Assembly: GCA_001319865.1 (NCBI GenBank)
Contig: BBSL01000056.1
Coordinates: 1 to 39,892, forward strand
Reading direction: 5' to 3'
Length of the DNA stretch: 39,892 nt
DNA from: Burkholderia sp. E7m39
Lineage (GTDB): Bacteria; Pseudomonadota; Gammaproteobacteria; Burkholderiales; Burkholderiaceae
Program-made: the position numbers and the translations under genes
Shown here: piece after piece, positions 1 through 7,759 of the stretch
Position numbering within the stretch: the first letter of the stretch is position 1
Layout of the letters: every line of letters starts with the position of its first letter
The notes under the pieces: generated by a model
The model's database searches: none
Seen by the model: only the letters and a program-made list of their open reading frames with translations
What the model was told of the DNA's origin: nothing

Positions 1-2022
1 GCGTTTCAGGTCGAGCTGCCGGGCGGGCGTCGCGCGAAAGTCCGCGCGAAAGACGTGCTGATCGAATTCGAGAAGCCGACGGCGGGCGAATTGATGGAAC
101 AGGCCGACGCCGTCGCGCAGGACATCGATCTCGATTTTCTGTGGGAATGCGCGCCTGAAGAGGAATTTCCGTTCGCGACGCTCGGCGCGGAATATTTCGG
201 CGAGTCGTTCGGACCCGTCGAGCGCGCCGCGCTGATCCTGCGCATGCACGGCTCGCCCATCTACTTCCGCCGTAAAGGCCGCGGCCAGTATCAGCGCGCG
301 CCGCAAGAGCAATTGAAAATGGCGCTTGCGTCGCTGGAGCGCAAGCGCCAGCAGGCGCTCGTGCAGCAAGGCTACGAAGACGAGCTGAAGGCGGGCCGTC
401 TGCCCGAAGGCTTCCAGAGCAAGGCGCTCGGACTGCTGACGAAGCCCGACAAGAACTCGATCGAATACAAGGCGCTCGAAGCAGCCGCCGCCGCGCGCGG
501 CATTTCGCAGGCGCGTCTGATGCTCGAATGCGGCGGCATTCCGTCGGCGCGCGCGCTGCACGAGGCGCGTTTCCTGTCGGAATTCTTCCCGCACGGTACG
601 GCATTCCCGTCCGTCACGGTCGGCGAATTGCCGGAAGATTTGCCCCAAGCGGACGTCGAAGCATTCTCGATCGACGACGTCACCACGACGGAAATCGACG
701 ATGCGTTCTCCGTCGAGCATCTGTCCGACGGCCGCGTGCGGATCGGCATTCACATTGCGGCGCCCGCGCTCGGCATCCAGCGCGGCGACGCCGTCGATGG
801 CATCGCGCGCGGCCGCCTGTCCACCGTGTACATGCCAGGCGACAAGATCACGATGCTGCCCGATTCCGTCGTCGATCAATTCACGCTGGCCGAAGGCGGC
901 CTGCGACCGGCGCTGTCGCTGTACAGCATCGTGAACCGCGAGACGCAGGAGATCGTCGCGAGCGAGACGCGCGCCGAACTCGTGTACGTGAAGAACAACC
1001 TGCGCCACAACACGCTCGACGAACTCGTGACGGAAGAGGCGCTCGCCAACGGCACGGGCGATTATCCGCACAAGGAAGATATTGCGGTGCTGTGGCCGTT
1101 CGCGCAGGCGCTGTTCGAGAAGCGTCAGGTCGCGCGCGCAGGCTACGGCCTCAAGCGGGAAGTGCAGCGCAACACGGACTTCAACTTCTACGTCGAAGGC
1201 GAGCACATCACGATCACGCCGCGCCGCCGCGGTTCGCCGCTCGACACGATCGTCGCCGAACTGGCGATTCTCGCGAACTCGACGTGGGGCGCGTTTTTGC
1301 ACGATCACGGCGTGCCGGGCATCTATCGCTCGCAGCGCGCGTTCGGCGCGCCGACGGGCCCCAAGCGAACCCGCATGCAGACGACGGCCGCGCCGCACGA
1401 AGGCCTCGGCGTCGCGCAATACGCGTGGAGCACGTCGCCGCTGCGGCGTTACGTCGACCTCGTCAACCAGTGGCAGCTGATCGCGTGCGTGCAGCACGGC
1501 GTGACGGCGAAGCTCGCGGCGCCGTTCAAGCCGAAGGACGCCGATCTGTTCGCCGTCGTGCAGGGTTTCGACGACACCTATACCGCGTACGCCGATCACC
1601 AGCGGCGCATGGAGTATTTCTGGTGCTTGCGCTGGCTCACGCAGGAAGGCAAGAAGCAGGTCGCGGCTTCCGTCGTGAAGGGCGACCTGGTGCGGCTCGA
1701 AGAAGTGCCGCTGCTGCTGCACGTGCCGGGTCTCGGCGTGCATGCGCGCGGCACGCGGCTGATGCTCGAGGTGATGTCGGTCGATGAACTGACGGTCGAG
1801 GCGTCCGTGCGCCTGTTGCATGTGCTCGACGCCCCCACGGTGACGAGCGGCACGGAAGAGGAGGAAGAGGCCGAAGAAGACATCATCGACGCCGCCGACG
1901 AATCCGCCGAAAGCGAAGCCGAAGCGCAGGCCGAGGCAGACCCGGCGACGTCCAGCGATACACCTGCCGCCGAAGGCGCCGCGTCCGCCGACCCGCAACA
2001 CGCGACGGAGCAAGGCCAATGA
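1..2022 (+). CDS. RNB-domain (RNase II/R family) exoribonuclease, 5' end missing
   Basis: The frame is already open at base 1, so the gene starts upstream of the window and at least 673 residues are inside. The RNB catalytic core is visible: a SIDD..TTTEIDDAFS segment near 667-711 (metal-binding acidic cluster), then GIHIAAP, PGDKITMLP, and the late STSPLRRYVDLVNQ block near 1432-1470, whose Arg corresponds to the catalytic Arg of RNase II. In the acidic cluster the position of E. coli RNase II Asp207 is Glu, as in several RNase II-like subfamilies. The family degrades single-stranded RNA 3' to 5' in the cytoplasm. The C-terminus is a long Glu/Ala/Ser-rich acidic tail (about 1846-2019) and is probably disordered. 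The stop overlaps the aroE start by four bases (ATGA), so the two are probably cotranscribed. It could be called RNase II-like; I would not name it rnb or rnr without a full-length comparison. Confidence 0.9.
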   Translation, partial: AFQVELPGGRRAKVRAKDVLIEFEKPTAGELMEQADAVAQDIDLDFLWECAPEEEFPFATLGAEYFGESFGPVERAALILRMHGSPIYFRRKGRGQYQRAPQEQLKMALASLERKRQQALVQQGYEDELKAGRLPEGFQSKALGLLTKPDKNSIEYKALEAAAAARGISQARLMLECGGIPSARALHEARFLSEFFPHGTAFPSVTVGELPEDLPQADVEAFSIDDVTTTEIDDAFSVEHLSDGRVRIGIHIAAPALGIQRGDAVDGIARGRLSTVYMPGDKITMLPDSVVDQFTLAEGGLRPALSLYSIVNRETQEIVASETRAELVYVKNNLRHNTLDELVTEEALANGTGDYPHKEDIAVLWPFAQALFEKRQVARAGYGLKREVQRNTDFNFYVEGEHITITPRRRGSPLDTIVAELAILANSTWGAFLHDHGVPGIYRSQRAFGAPTGPKRTRMQTTAAPHEGLGVAQYAWSTSPLRRYVDLVNQWQLIACVQHGVTAKLAAPFKPKDADLFAVVQGFDDTYTAYADHQRRMEYFWCLRWLTQEGKKQVAASVVKGDLVRLEEVPLLLHVPGLGVHARGTRLMLEVMSVDELTVEASVRLLHVLDAPTVTSGTEEEEEAEEDIIDAADESAESEAEAQAEADPATSSDTPAAEGAASADPQHATEQGQ

Positions 2023-2897
2023 GCGCGGACACGACCGCTACCACGCAGCGCGACCGTTACGCCGTGATCGGCAATCCGATCGCGCACAGCAAGTCGCCGT
2101 TGATCCACGCGCGCTTTGCGCAACAGACGGGCGAGCCTGTCGAGTACGGCCGGCTGCTCGCACCCGTCGATCAGTTCGTGCCGCACGTGCGCGCGTTCAT
2201 CGACGAAGGCGGCCGCGGCATGAATGTCACCGTGCCGTTCAAGCTCGACGCGCACGCGTTCGCGACCACGCTGTCGCCGCGCGCGGCGGCGGCGGGCGCG
2301 GTCAACACGCTGCGCTTCGAGAAAGACGGCGGCGTGTACGGCGACAACACGGATGGCTTCGGCCTCGTGCGGGATATCGAGGTGAATCTCGGCGTCTCGC
2401 TGCAGGGCGCGCGCGTGCTGCTGCTGGGCGCGGGCGGCGCGGCGCGCGGCGTCGTCCTGCCGATGCTCGAGCGCAAGCCGCAGTCGCTCACCATCGTGAA
2501 TCGCACGGCGTCGAAGGCCGAGGCGCTCGTCGCGCAATTCTCGGGCGCGGCGTGCGATGCGGCGTGCCGCCTGACGGGCGGCAGCGCGCGGGCGATCGAA
2601 GCAGGCGCGTACGACGTGATCGTCAACGCCACGGCCAGCAGCCTCGACGCTTCGCTGCCCGAGTGCGACGACGGCGCGTTCGGCGCAAACACGCTCGCAT
2701 ACGACATGATGTACGGCGCGCAGCCGACCGTTTTCATGCAGCACGCCGCGAAGCTCGGCGCGCGCGCGGCGGACGGCCTCGGCATGCTGGTCGAGCAGGC
2801 TGCCGAGTCGTTCTTCGTGTGGCGCGGCGTGCGGCCCGATGGCGCTCCCGTGCTCGCGGCGCTGCGCGACATGCTGCACGCGCCGCAGAACGTCTGA
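2019..2897 (+). CDS. aroE: Shikimate dehydrogenase (NADP+)
   Basis: AroE reduces 3-dehydroshikimate to shikimate with NADPH in the cytoplasmic aromatic amino-acid (chorismate) pathway. The 292-residue protein has the expected blocks: NPIAHSKSP at residues 19-27 (substrate binding), NVTVPFK ending in catalytic Lys75, NTDGFG with Asp112, the Gly-rich nucleotide loop GAGGAARG near 137-144, and a C-terminal DGLGMLVEQAAESF segment typical of the family. The length is slightly over the usual 270-280. The start is the ATG of an ATGA overlap with the upstream ribonuclease gene, which suggests translational coupling. mtgA follows after 36 bases in the same direction, a neighbourhood common in Burkholderia. 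Nothing looks degraded. Confidence 0.97.
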   Translation: MSADTTATTQRDRYAVIGNPIAHSKSPLIHARFAQQTGEPVEYGRLLAPVDQFVPHVRAFIDEGGRGMNVTVPFKLDAHAFATTLSPRAAAAGAVNTLRFEKDGGVYGDNTDGFGLVRDIEVNLGVSLQGARVLLLGAGGAARGVVLPMLERKPQSLTIVNRTASKAEALVAQFSGAACDAACRLTGGSARAIEAGAYDVIVNATASSLDASLPECDDGAFGANTLAYDMMYGAQPTVFMQHAAKLGARAADGLGMLVEQAAESFFVWRGVRPDGAPVLAALRDMLHAPQNV

Positions 2898-2933
2898 GCG
2901 CATCGCTCGCCGCGCGGCTGTCCATTCCACGAC

Positions 2934-3680
2934 ATGGTGACGACCACGACCCGAACGAAACGCGCGAAGAGCCAGCGCGCGGGCGCAAGTCCGGCGCGCT
3001 GGGCGTCGTATGCGGGCGCGGTGTTTGCCGTCGCGTGGATCGCGACGCAGCTTTTTTACTTCGCGCAGATCGCCGCGTGGAACTACGTTAATCCGCCATC
3101 CACCGCTTTCATGCGTTCCGATGCCTGGCGTCTGTCGCAAGATCGTCCTGGTCTGTCGATCCAGCATACGTGGGTGTCCTACGATCAGATTTCGCGCAAT
3201 CTGAAGCGCGCGATCATCGCATCGGAAGACGCCAATTTCGCGACGAACAACGGCTACGAAACCGACGCAATTCTCCAAGCCTGGGAGAAAAACAAGGCAC
3301 GCGGAAAAATCGTGGCGGGCGGCTCGACGATCACGCAGCAACTCGCGCGAAATCTCTTTTTGTCTCGCGAGAAGAGCTATATCCGTAAGGGCCAGGAACT
3401 GATCATCACATGGATGCTTGAGACGCTGATGGACAAGGAGCGAATCTTTGAGATCTATCTGAATTCGGTTGAATGGGGCAACGGCGTGTATGGCGCTGAA
3501 GCGGCGGCGCGCTATTACTTCAGGACGTCGGCGGCGAAACTGACGGCTGGGCAGTCGGCGCGGCTCGCGGTGATGTTGCCGCGGCCCAAATACTTCGACG
3601 AACACCGGAATTCCGCTTACCTGACGCAGCGCGCCCGCATCATCGCGCGCAGAATGGGCGCGGCGGAATTGCCCGATTGA
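2934..3680 (+). CDS. mtgA: Monofunctional biosynthetic peptidoglycan transglycosylase
   Basis: MtgA polymerises lipid II into glycan strands at the periplasmic face of the inner membrane. The 248-residue protein has a short basic N-terminus, one membrane anchor (about residues 24-44) and a glycosyltransferase family 51 domain. The catalytic Glu lies in SEDANF (Glu98), and [16 protein letters not shown] (about 129 on), [13 protein letters not shown] and [23 protein letters not shown] are the standard GT51 motifs. There is no transpeptidase domain, which separates it from class A penicillin-binding proteins. The ATG has no good ribosome-binding site but gives the normal family length. It ends just before a strong palindromic terminator and is probably the last gene of the ribonuclease-aroE-mtgA unit. 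Confidence 0.96.
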   Translation: MVTTTTRTKRAKSQRAGASPARWASYAGAVFAVAWIATQLFYFAQIAAWNYVNPPSTAFMRSDAWRLSQDRPGLSIQHTWVSYDQISRNLKRAIIASEDANFATNNGYETDAILQAWEKNKARGKIVAGGSTITQQLARNLFLSREKSYIRKGQELIITWMLETLMDKERIFEIYLNSVEWGNGVYGAEAAARYYFRTSAAKLTAGQSARLAVMLPRPKYFDEHRNSAYLTQRARIIARRMGAAELPD

Positions 3681-3702
3681 TTATCCGTTTCGAAATGAAA
3701 AT

Positions 3703-3738
3703 AAAAGGCGATTATCTGCGCAGATAATCGCCTTTTTG
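3703..3738. terminator. Bidirectional intrinsic terminator (perfect 34-bp palindrome)
   Basis: Bases 3703-3736 form a perfect palindrome: an arm starting AAAAGGCGATTATCTG meets its exact complement at 3721-3736. It is flanked by T runs on both strands. It lies between mtgA (plus) and the outer-membrane protein gene (minus), so it can end transcription from both sides. Confidence 0.9.
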
Positions 3739-3754
3739 TTTTTGGTGGCGTGCG

Positions 3755-4270
3755 TTATTTGAAACGGTAATTCGCGCCCACCGTGATGCTGTTATTGGTC
3801 CAGCGAGTGTTGTACGCATTCGCCGAATCGCGTGTCCATTCGGAGAACACGCTGATTTTGGTCGTGAGTTTGTACTCGACGCCCAGACCATAGTGGAACG
3901 TCCATCCCGGCCAGTCGCCCGTTGCGCCGAGTCGCGCATACGGCATGAACGGGCCGATGGGATAGCCGATTTTCGCGTCGACGCCGCCGTCCTTGGCCGT
4001 CGATGAGCCGTTGTGCATGTCCATGAACAGTTCGGCGCCGAGCACCACGGGGCCGGCGTTGAAGCCATAACCCGCGACGAAACCGGGGAAGAGCGTGGTA
4101 TGCGTCGGCTTGTTCACAGCACCCGAGGCGCTCGAAATGTTCACGCCGACCTTCGCCCCGATGTACGGGCCGGAGAAGTCGTCGATCAGTTGCTGCTGGG
4201 TCGGCTGCGCATGGGCGACGGCGCTGATGGCCAGCGTTGCGTACATCAATAATTTCTTAAATGTTCTCAT
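3755..4270 (-). CDS. Small outer-membrane beta-barrel protein
   Basis: A 171-residue protein with a clear signal peptide (MRTFKKLLMYATLAISAVAHA, cut after AHA at residue 21). Alternating hydrophobic/aromatic strands follow (GPYIGAKVGVN, FVAGYGFN, VVLGAELFMDM, GWTFHYGLGVEYKL, ISVFSEWTR), ending in ITVGANYRFK, the pattern of an eight-stranded OmpA/Ail-like barrel. The last residue is Lys rather than the usual terminal Phe, which sits one before it. It should be inserted in the outer membrane by the BAM complex. The function is not recognisable; related small barrels are adhesins, porin-like or of unknown role. It is monocistronic, convergent with mtgA, and sits next to the start of the sugar cluster without an evident link to it. 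Confidence 0.8.
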   Translation of the reverse strand: MRTFKKLLMYATLAISAVAHAQPTQQQLIDDFSGPYIGAKVGVNISSASGAVNKPTHTTLFPGFVAGYGFNAGPVVLGAELFMDMHNGSSTAKDGGVDAKIGYPIGPFMPYARLGATGDWPGWTFHYGLGVEYKLTTKISVFSEWTRDSANAYNTRWTNNSITVGANYRFK

Positions 4271-4339
4271 GGATTTAAGGGATTTCTTGGTTGCGAGAGG
4301 GCTTCGGAGCCGCGGCGTCTTCGCCGATAAAGCGTGAGC

Positions 4340-4368
4340 AGCCTAAGTACGTCGGAATGCACGCTCAA
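4340..4368 (-). promoter_or_regulatory. Candidate sigma70 promoter for the beta-barrel gene
   Basis: Read on the minus strand, TTGAGC (4363-4368) is followed by a 17-base spacer and TAGGCT (4340-4345), about 70 bases upstream of the outer-membrane protein start. The -35 is fair and the -10 weak, so this is only a candidate. Confidence 0.3.
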
Positions 4369-4500
4369 TAAGACGTCTCTGAAAACCCGTCGCGCATACC
4401 GACATACCGCTTCAACAGTGATGCGCGGATTCCCTGACGTCGTCGGAATAGTTGCAGAAGGTCTCAGGCCGTCCGCGACGGACCATCGCAGCACGACATC

Positions 4501-4531
4501 CCAACATATGAGCGCTCAACTCATATGTTGG
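4501..4531. promoter_or_regulatory. Operator-like inverted repeat upstream of the IclR gene
   Basis: A perfect 12-base inverted repeat, CCAACATATGAG at 4501-4512 and CTCATATGTTGG at 4520-4531, separated by 7 bases. Its right arm overlaps the -35 of the promoter at 4528-4557, a typical place for a repressor site. The IclR regulator encoded just downstream is the obvious candidate to bind it (inference). Confidence 0.65.
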
Positions 4532-4557
4532 TGAATCTCAAAAAGGCGCCCTACAAT
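4528..4557 (+). promoter_or_regulatory. Candidate sigma70 promoter for the IclR/dgo cluster
   Basis: TTGGTG (4528-4533), an 18-base spacer and TACAAT (4552-4557). Transcription would begin near 4564 and leave a leader of about 220 bases before the IclR start. The rest of the 4271-4784 gap holds no convincing gene except the short leader reading frame at 4652. Confidence 0.55.
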
Positions 4558-4651
4558 CCGGTTCAACAAGCCGACACCGGCGAGAAAAGCCGCCTCGTCG
4601 CCAGCGCAACGCGCGGCGCACGCTGCGGGACGAAAACCGGAGACACCCGCC

Positions 4652-4756
4652 ATGCCATCCAGCACCTCGCTGCACGACACGCGCGCCGCCCGCGCGCAGC
4701 ACGCCCAGTTGCGAATCGCACCTGACGCGCGCCGTCACGCCGGCATCTCGCGGTAA
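4652..4756 (+). CDS. Possible 34-residue leader peptide upstream of the IclR gene
   Basis: A short frame (MPSSTSLHDT..., 34 codons, rich in Arg, Ala and His) lies wholly in the predicted leader. It has a good Shine-Dalgarno, GGAGA at 4639-4643, eight bases before its ATG. The downstream IclR ATG at 4785 has no visible ribosome-binding site, so translation of this frame, which ends 28 bases earlier, may help or limit IclR translation. No family is recognised and the composition is simply that of GC-rich DNA, so it could be chance. Confidence 0.3.
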   Translation: MPSSTSLHDTRAARAQHAQLRIAPDARRHAGISR

Positions 4757-4784
4757 CTCACCTTCTGTCTGTTGCCCAGTCGCC

Positions 4785-6008
4785 ATGAACAAAGCGATGA
4801 CCCCGCACGCCGAGTCCGACGCGCAAGAAGCGCCCCAAATTCACGCGAGCCACGAGACGCACGACGCCCACGAGACTCGCGACGCCCACGAGACTCGCGA
4901 CGCCCACGAGACTCGCGACGCCCACGAGACTCGCGACGCCCACGAGACTCGCGACGCCCACGAGACGCACGACGTCCACGAGATGCGCGACGGCGACGAG
5001 ATGCGCGACGTCGACGAGATGCGCGACGTCGACGAGATGCGCGACGTCCACGAGGTGCGCGACGTCCACGAGATGCGCGACGTCCACGAGATGCGCGACG
5101 CGCCGACGGCGCAAGCCGCGCGCAAGCCCGCCGCGCGCCCGGCGAACGGCGCCGCCGTTCCGCCGCCGCCCGCCGATACGATCGGCCTGCCGAGCACGCT
5201 GCTCGACATCACGCCGCAGCAGGCCGGTACGCAGACGCTGCTGCGCGGCCTCGCGATTCTCGAAGCCGCGGCCGCGGGCGTGCGCGATCTGCGCACCTTC
5301 GGCGCCGCACTCGGCACGACGCGCAGCACCACGCACCGGCTCGTCAGCAGCCTCGTGCAGGCGCGCTATCTGCGCCAGGTGCAGGGCGGCTATCTGCTCG
5401 GCCCGAAGCTGATCGAACTCGGCACGATCGCGCTCGAACAGATGCCGCTCACGCAGGTTGCGCGTCCGCATCTGGAATCGCTCGCCGAACTCACGCACGA
5501 CACGATCCACCTCGGCGTGCGCGACGGCGACGACGTGCTGTACATCGACAAGATTCCCGGCACGCGCGGCCTCGAAATGCGCTCGCGCGTCGGCCACCGG
5601 ATGCCGCTCGCCTCCACTGGTATCGGCAAGGCGATGATGCTCGACCTCGTGCCCGACCAGTGGCAGTCGCTGTTCGACGCGTCGCGCCGCGCGCTAGCAG
5701 GCATGAGCTTCAAGCCCGACAACCGCCCCGACCAGCAGACCTTCATGCAGCGCATGACGCACTACTCGGCGGGCGGCTTCACGTTCGACCTGGAAGAGAA
5801 CGAAGCGTCGATCCGCTGCGTCGCGGCGCCCGTGCGTGACGCGTCGGGTTCGATCGTTGCGGCGCTGTCGGTGGCGAGCACGATTCCGTACATGTCGCTC
5901 GAGCGGATGGACGATCTGATCCCCGTCGTGCAGCGCGAAGCGCGTGCCATTTCGGAAGAGCTAGGCTGGCGCGTTCCGCAACCGACTACCCGCAGGATCA
6001 AACGATGA
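4785..6008 (+). CDS. IclR-family regulator with a 14-copy hexapeptide N-terminal repeat
   Basis: This 407-residue protein is about 140 residues longer than ordinary IclR regulators. Residues 1-22 are a short lead. Residues 23-106 are fourteen six-residue repeats of the HETRDA/HEMRDV type. After an Ala/Pro-rich linker comes the winged helix-turn-helix (about 145-205: TLLRGLAILE, DLRTFGAALG, TTRSTTHRLVSSL, GGYLLGPKLIELG), then the IclR effector domain (about 215-400), including DDVLYIDKI, SRVGHRMPLASTGIGKAM and GGFTFDLEEN..IRCVAAPVRD. It overlaps dgoK by four bases (ATGA), so it probably controls the galactonate/galactose genes it leads, likely binding the palindrome at 4501-4531. The start is uncertain: the ATG lacks a ribosome-binding site, and the repeats contain further in-frame ATG codons. 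The family and its link to sugar catabolism are firm; the ligand is not known. Confidence 0.9.
   Translation: MNKAMTPHAESDAQEAPQIHASHETHDAHETRDAHETRDAHETRDAHETRDAHETRDAHETHDVHEMRDGDEMRDVDEMRDVDEMRDVHEVRDVHEMRDVHEMRDAPTAQAARKPAARPANGAAVPPPPADTIGLPSTLLDITPQQAGTQTLLRGLAILEAAAAGVRDLRTFGAALGTTRSTTHRLVSSLVQARYLRQVQGGYLLGPKLIELGTIALEQMPLTQVARPHLESLAELTHDTIHLGVRDGDDVLYIDKIPGTRGLEMRSRVGHRMPLASTGIGKAMMLDLVPDQWQSLFDASRRALAGMSFKPDNRPDQQTFMQRMTHYSAGGFTFDLEENEASIRCVAAPVRDASGSIVAALSVASTIPYMSLERMDDLIPVVQREARAISEELGWRVPQPTTRRIKR
4851..5102. repeat. 18-bp tandem minisatellite, 14 units, inside the IclR gene
   Basis: Fourteen adjacent 18-base units begin CACGAG or GACGAG. Units 2-6 (4869-4958) are identical, CACGAGACTCGCGACGCC, which points to recent expansion. 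Units 1 and 7 share a variant (coding HETHDx), and units 9-11 are identical copies of a GACGAGATGCGCGACGTC type. The array has no stop in its frame, and gain or loss of a unit keeps the frame. Confidence 0.97.
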
Positions 6009-7048
6009 CTCAGACGGGCTCGACTCTGTCCCCGGCACAGACCCAGCACGCGGGCAGCGCTGCATTGATCGCGCTCGATTGGGGCACGACGTCGCTGCGC
6101 GCGTATCTGTTCGACGCGAATGGCGCGGTGCTCGACACGCGCGCGTCGACGGCGGGCATCATGAATCTGCCGCGCCCGGCAGCGGAAGGCGGCTTCGATG
6201 CCGCGTTCGACAGTGCCGTCGGCGCGTGGCTCGACCGCGCGCCCGGACTGCCTGTGATCGCCGCCGGCATGGTGGGCAGCGCGCAGGGCTGGAAGGAGGC
6301 GCCGTATGTGAACGCGCCTGCCAGCGCCGAAGCGCTCGTCGACGGCATCGTGCGCGTGCAGGCGGCGCGCGGCGTCGCGTTGCACATCGTGCCGGGCGTG
6401 CTGCAGAACGGCGAACTGCCCAACGTCATGCGCGGCGAGGAAACGCAGATTTTCGGCGCGCTTGCGTGCGCGCAAGCATCGGCGGCCGGCAGCGGCGCGC
6501 TGATCGGCCTGCCCGGCACGCATGCCAAATGGGTGATGGTGCGCGATGCGCGGATCGAGCGCTTCGACACCTTCATGACGGGCGAAGTGTTCGCCGCGTT
6601 GTCGGAGCACACCATTCTCGGCCGCACGATGACCACGCCCGACCGCCCCGACACGGGTGCCTTCCTGCGCGGCGTGCGCGTCGCGCGCGACGAGGGCAAG
6701 GCGGGGATGCTGGCGACCATTTTCAGCACGCGCACCCTCGGCCTCACGGGGCAACTGACGCGCGAGCAGCAGCCGGACTATCTGTCGGGGCTGCTGATCG
6801 GTCACGAACTGAGCGGCCTCGAGGCGTCGCTCGCACAGCAGCAAACGACGCTCGCCGGCACCGCATTGAAGCTGATCGGCAACGAGGCGTTGTGCGAACG
6901 ATATCGGCTCGCGCTGGCGCAGTTCGGCTGCCAGCAGGCGGAACTCGTCAAAGAGGCGACGGAGCGTGGCTTGTGGCGCATCGCGACGCAAGCGGGTCTC
7001 GTCGGCGAGACGCCGGGCGCGGCCCAGGCGGCGCAAAAAGCGAGCTGA
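6005..7048 (+). CDS. dgoK: 2-dehydro-3-deoxygalactonokinase
   Basis: DgoK phosphorylates 2-keto-3-deoxygalactonate (KDGal) at C6 with ATP, the step before aldol cleavage in the De Ley-Doudoroff pathway. The 347-residue protein begins with the ASKHA phosphate loop LIALDWGTTSLRAYLFD (about residues 19-35). It has GMVGSAQGW, the MRGEETQIFGA block and GLPGTHAKWVMV, all characteristic of DgoK. Length is normal or slightly above the E. coli enzyme (about 290-300) because of a longer N-terminus. The ATG overlaps the IclR stop by four bases, and dgoA follows after 30 bases. The substrate is inferred from the family and from the adjacent aldolase. Confidence 0.95.
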   Translation: MTQTGSTLSPAQTQHAGSAALIALDWGTTSLRAYLFDANGAVLDTRASTAGIMNLPRPAAEGGFDAAFDSAVGAWLDRAPGLPVIAAGMVGSAQGWKEAPYVNAPASAEALVDGIVRVQAARGVALHIVPGVLQNGELPNVMRGEETQIFGALACAQASAAGSGALIGLPGTHAKWVMVRDARIERFDTFMTGEVFAALSEHTILGRTMTTPDRPDTGAFLRGVRVARDEGKAGMLATIFSTRTLGLTGQLTREQQPDYLSGLLIGHELSGLEASLAQQQTTLAGTALKLIGNEALCERYRLALAQFGCQQAELVKEATERGLWRIATQAGLVGETPGAAQAAQKAS

Positions 7049-7078
7049 CGCATCCGCCAACACACGAAAGGAATCGAC

Positions 7079-7759
7079 ATGCAACTCGACCTGAATCTGC
7101 CCGCACCGTACCAGCCGCACGCCGGCCTGATGGCCGCTTTCGAAGCGTGCCCGCTCGTCGCGATCCTGCGCGGCATCACGCCCGCCGACGCCGCCGATCA
7201 CGGCCGCGCCTTGTATGAAGCGGGCTTTCGCATCATCGAAGTGCCGTTGAATTCGCCGGACCCGTTCGACAGCATCGCGGCCATCCGCCACACGCTGCCT
7301 GCCGACGCCATCATCGGCGCGGGCACGGTGCTGCGCGGCGAACTCGTGCACGACGTGAAAGCGGCGGGCGGCGAGCTGATCGTGATGCCGCACAGCGACC
7401 CCGAAGTCGTGACGACGGCGAAGTCGCTCGCGATGGCGTGCGCGCCTGGCGTCGCGACGATGACGGAAGCGTTCGTCGCGCTGAAGAACGGCGCCGACGT
7501 GCTGAAGATGTTCCCCGCCGAGCAGCTTGGCTGCCAGGTCGTGAAGGCGTGGCGCGCGGTGCTGCACAAGGACGTGCCGCTGTTGCCCGTGGGCGGGATC
7601 GCGCCGGACAACATGGGGCCGTTCCTGAGCGCGGGCGCCAACGGCTTTGGCCTCGGCTCGGCGCTCTACAAGCCCGGCCAGCCGGCGACGTCGACGGCCG
7701 CGCACGCGAAGGCCTTCATCAACGGGCTGCGCATCGCGCGCGCCGGCGTGAAGAAATGA
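7079..7759 (+). CDS. dgoA: 2-dehydro-3-deoxy-6-phosphogalactonate aldolase
   Basis: DgoA cleaves 2-keto-3-deoxy-6-phosphogalactonate to pyruvate and glyceraldehyde-3-phosphate. It is a 226-residue class I (KDPG/KHG-type) aldolase: VAILRGI near the N-terminus, IIEVPLNSP with Glu54, GAGTVL, then DVLKMFPAEQLG carrying the Schiff-base Lys143, and PVGGI near the C-terminus. The LNSP and KMFPAE forms are those of DgoA rather than Eda. AAAGGA about eight bases upstream of the ATG supports the start. Its stop overlaps the next gene by four bases. With dgoK it forms the lower half of galactonate breakdown. Confidence 0.95.
   Translation: MQLDLNLPAPYQPHAGLMAAFEACPLVAILRGITPADAADHGRALYEAGFRIIEVPLNSPDPFDSIAAIRHTLPADAIIGAGTVLRGELVHDVKAAGGELIVMPHSDPEVVTTAKSLAMACAPGVATMTEAFVALKNGADVLKMFPAEQLGCQVVKAWRAVLHKDVPLLPVGGIAPDNMGPFLSAGANGFGLGSALYKPGQPATSTAAHAKAFINGLRIARAGVKK

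Noticed and set aside
660..715. Asp-to-Glu change in the RNB metal-binding cluster as a sign of an inactive enzyme
   Set aside because: EIDDA-type clusters occur in several RNase II-like subfamilies, and the remaining Asp residues and the catalytic Arg block are intact.
4851..5102. Repeat array as a possible CRISPR
   Set aside because: Units are directly adjacent with no spacers, are only 18 bases and keep the reading frame, and no cas gene is nearby.
4841..5332. A minus-strand frame reading as a long VSWASR-type repeat protein
   Set aside because: It is the antisense of the 18-base array inside the IclR gene; every frame through the array is open because the unit contains no stop in any frame.
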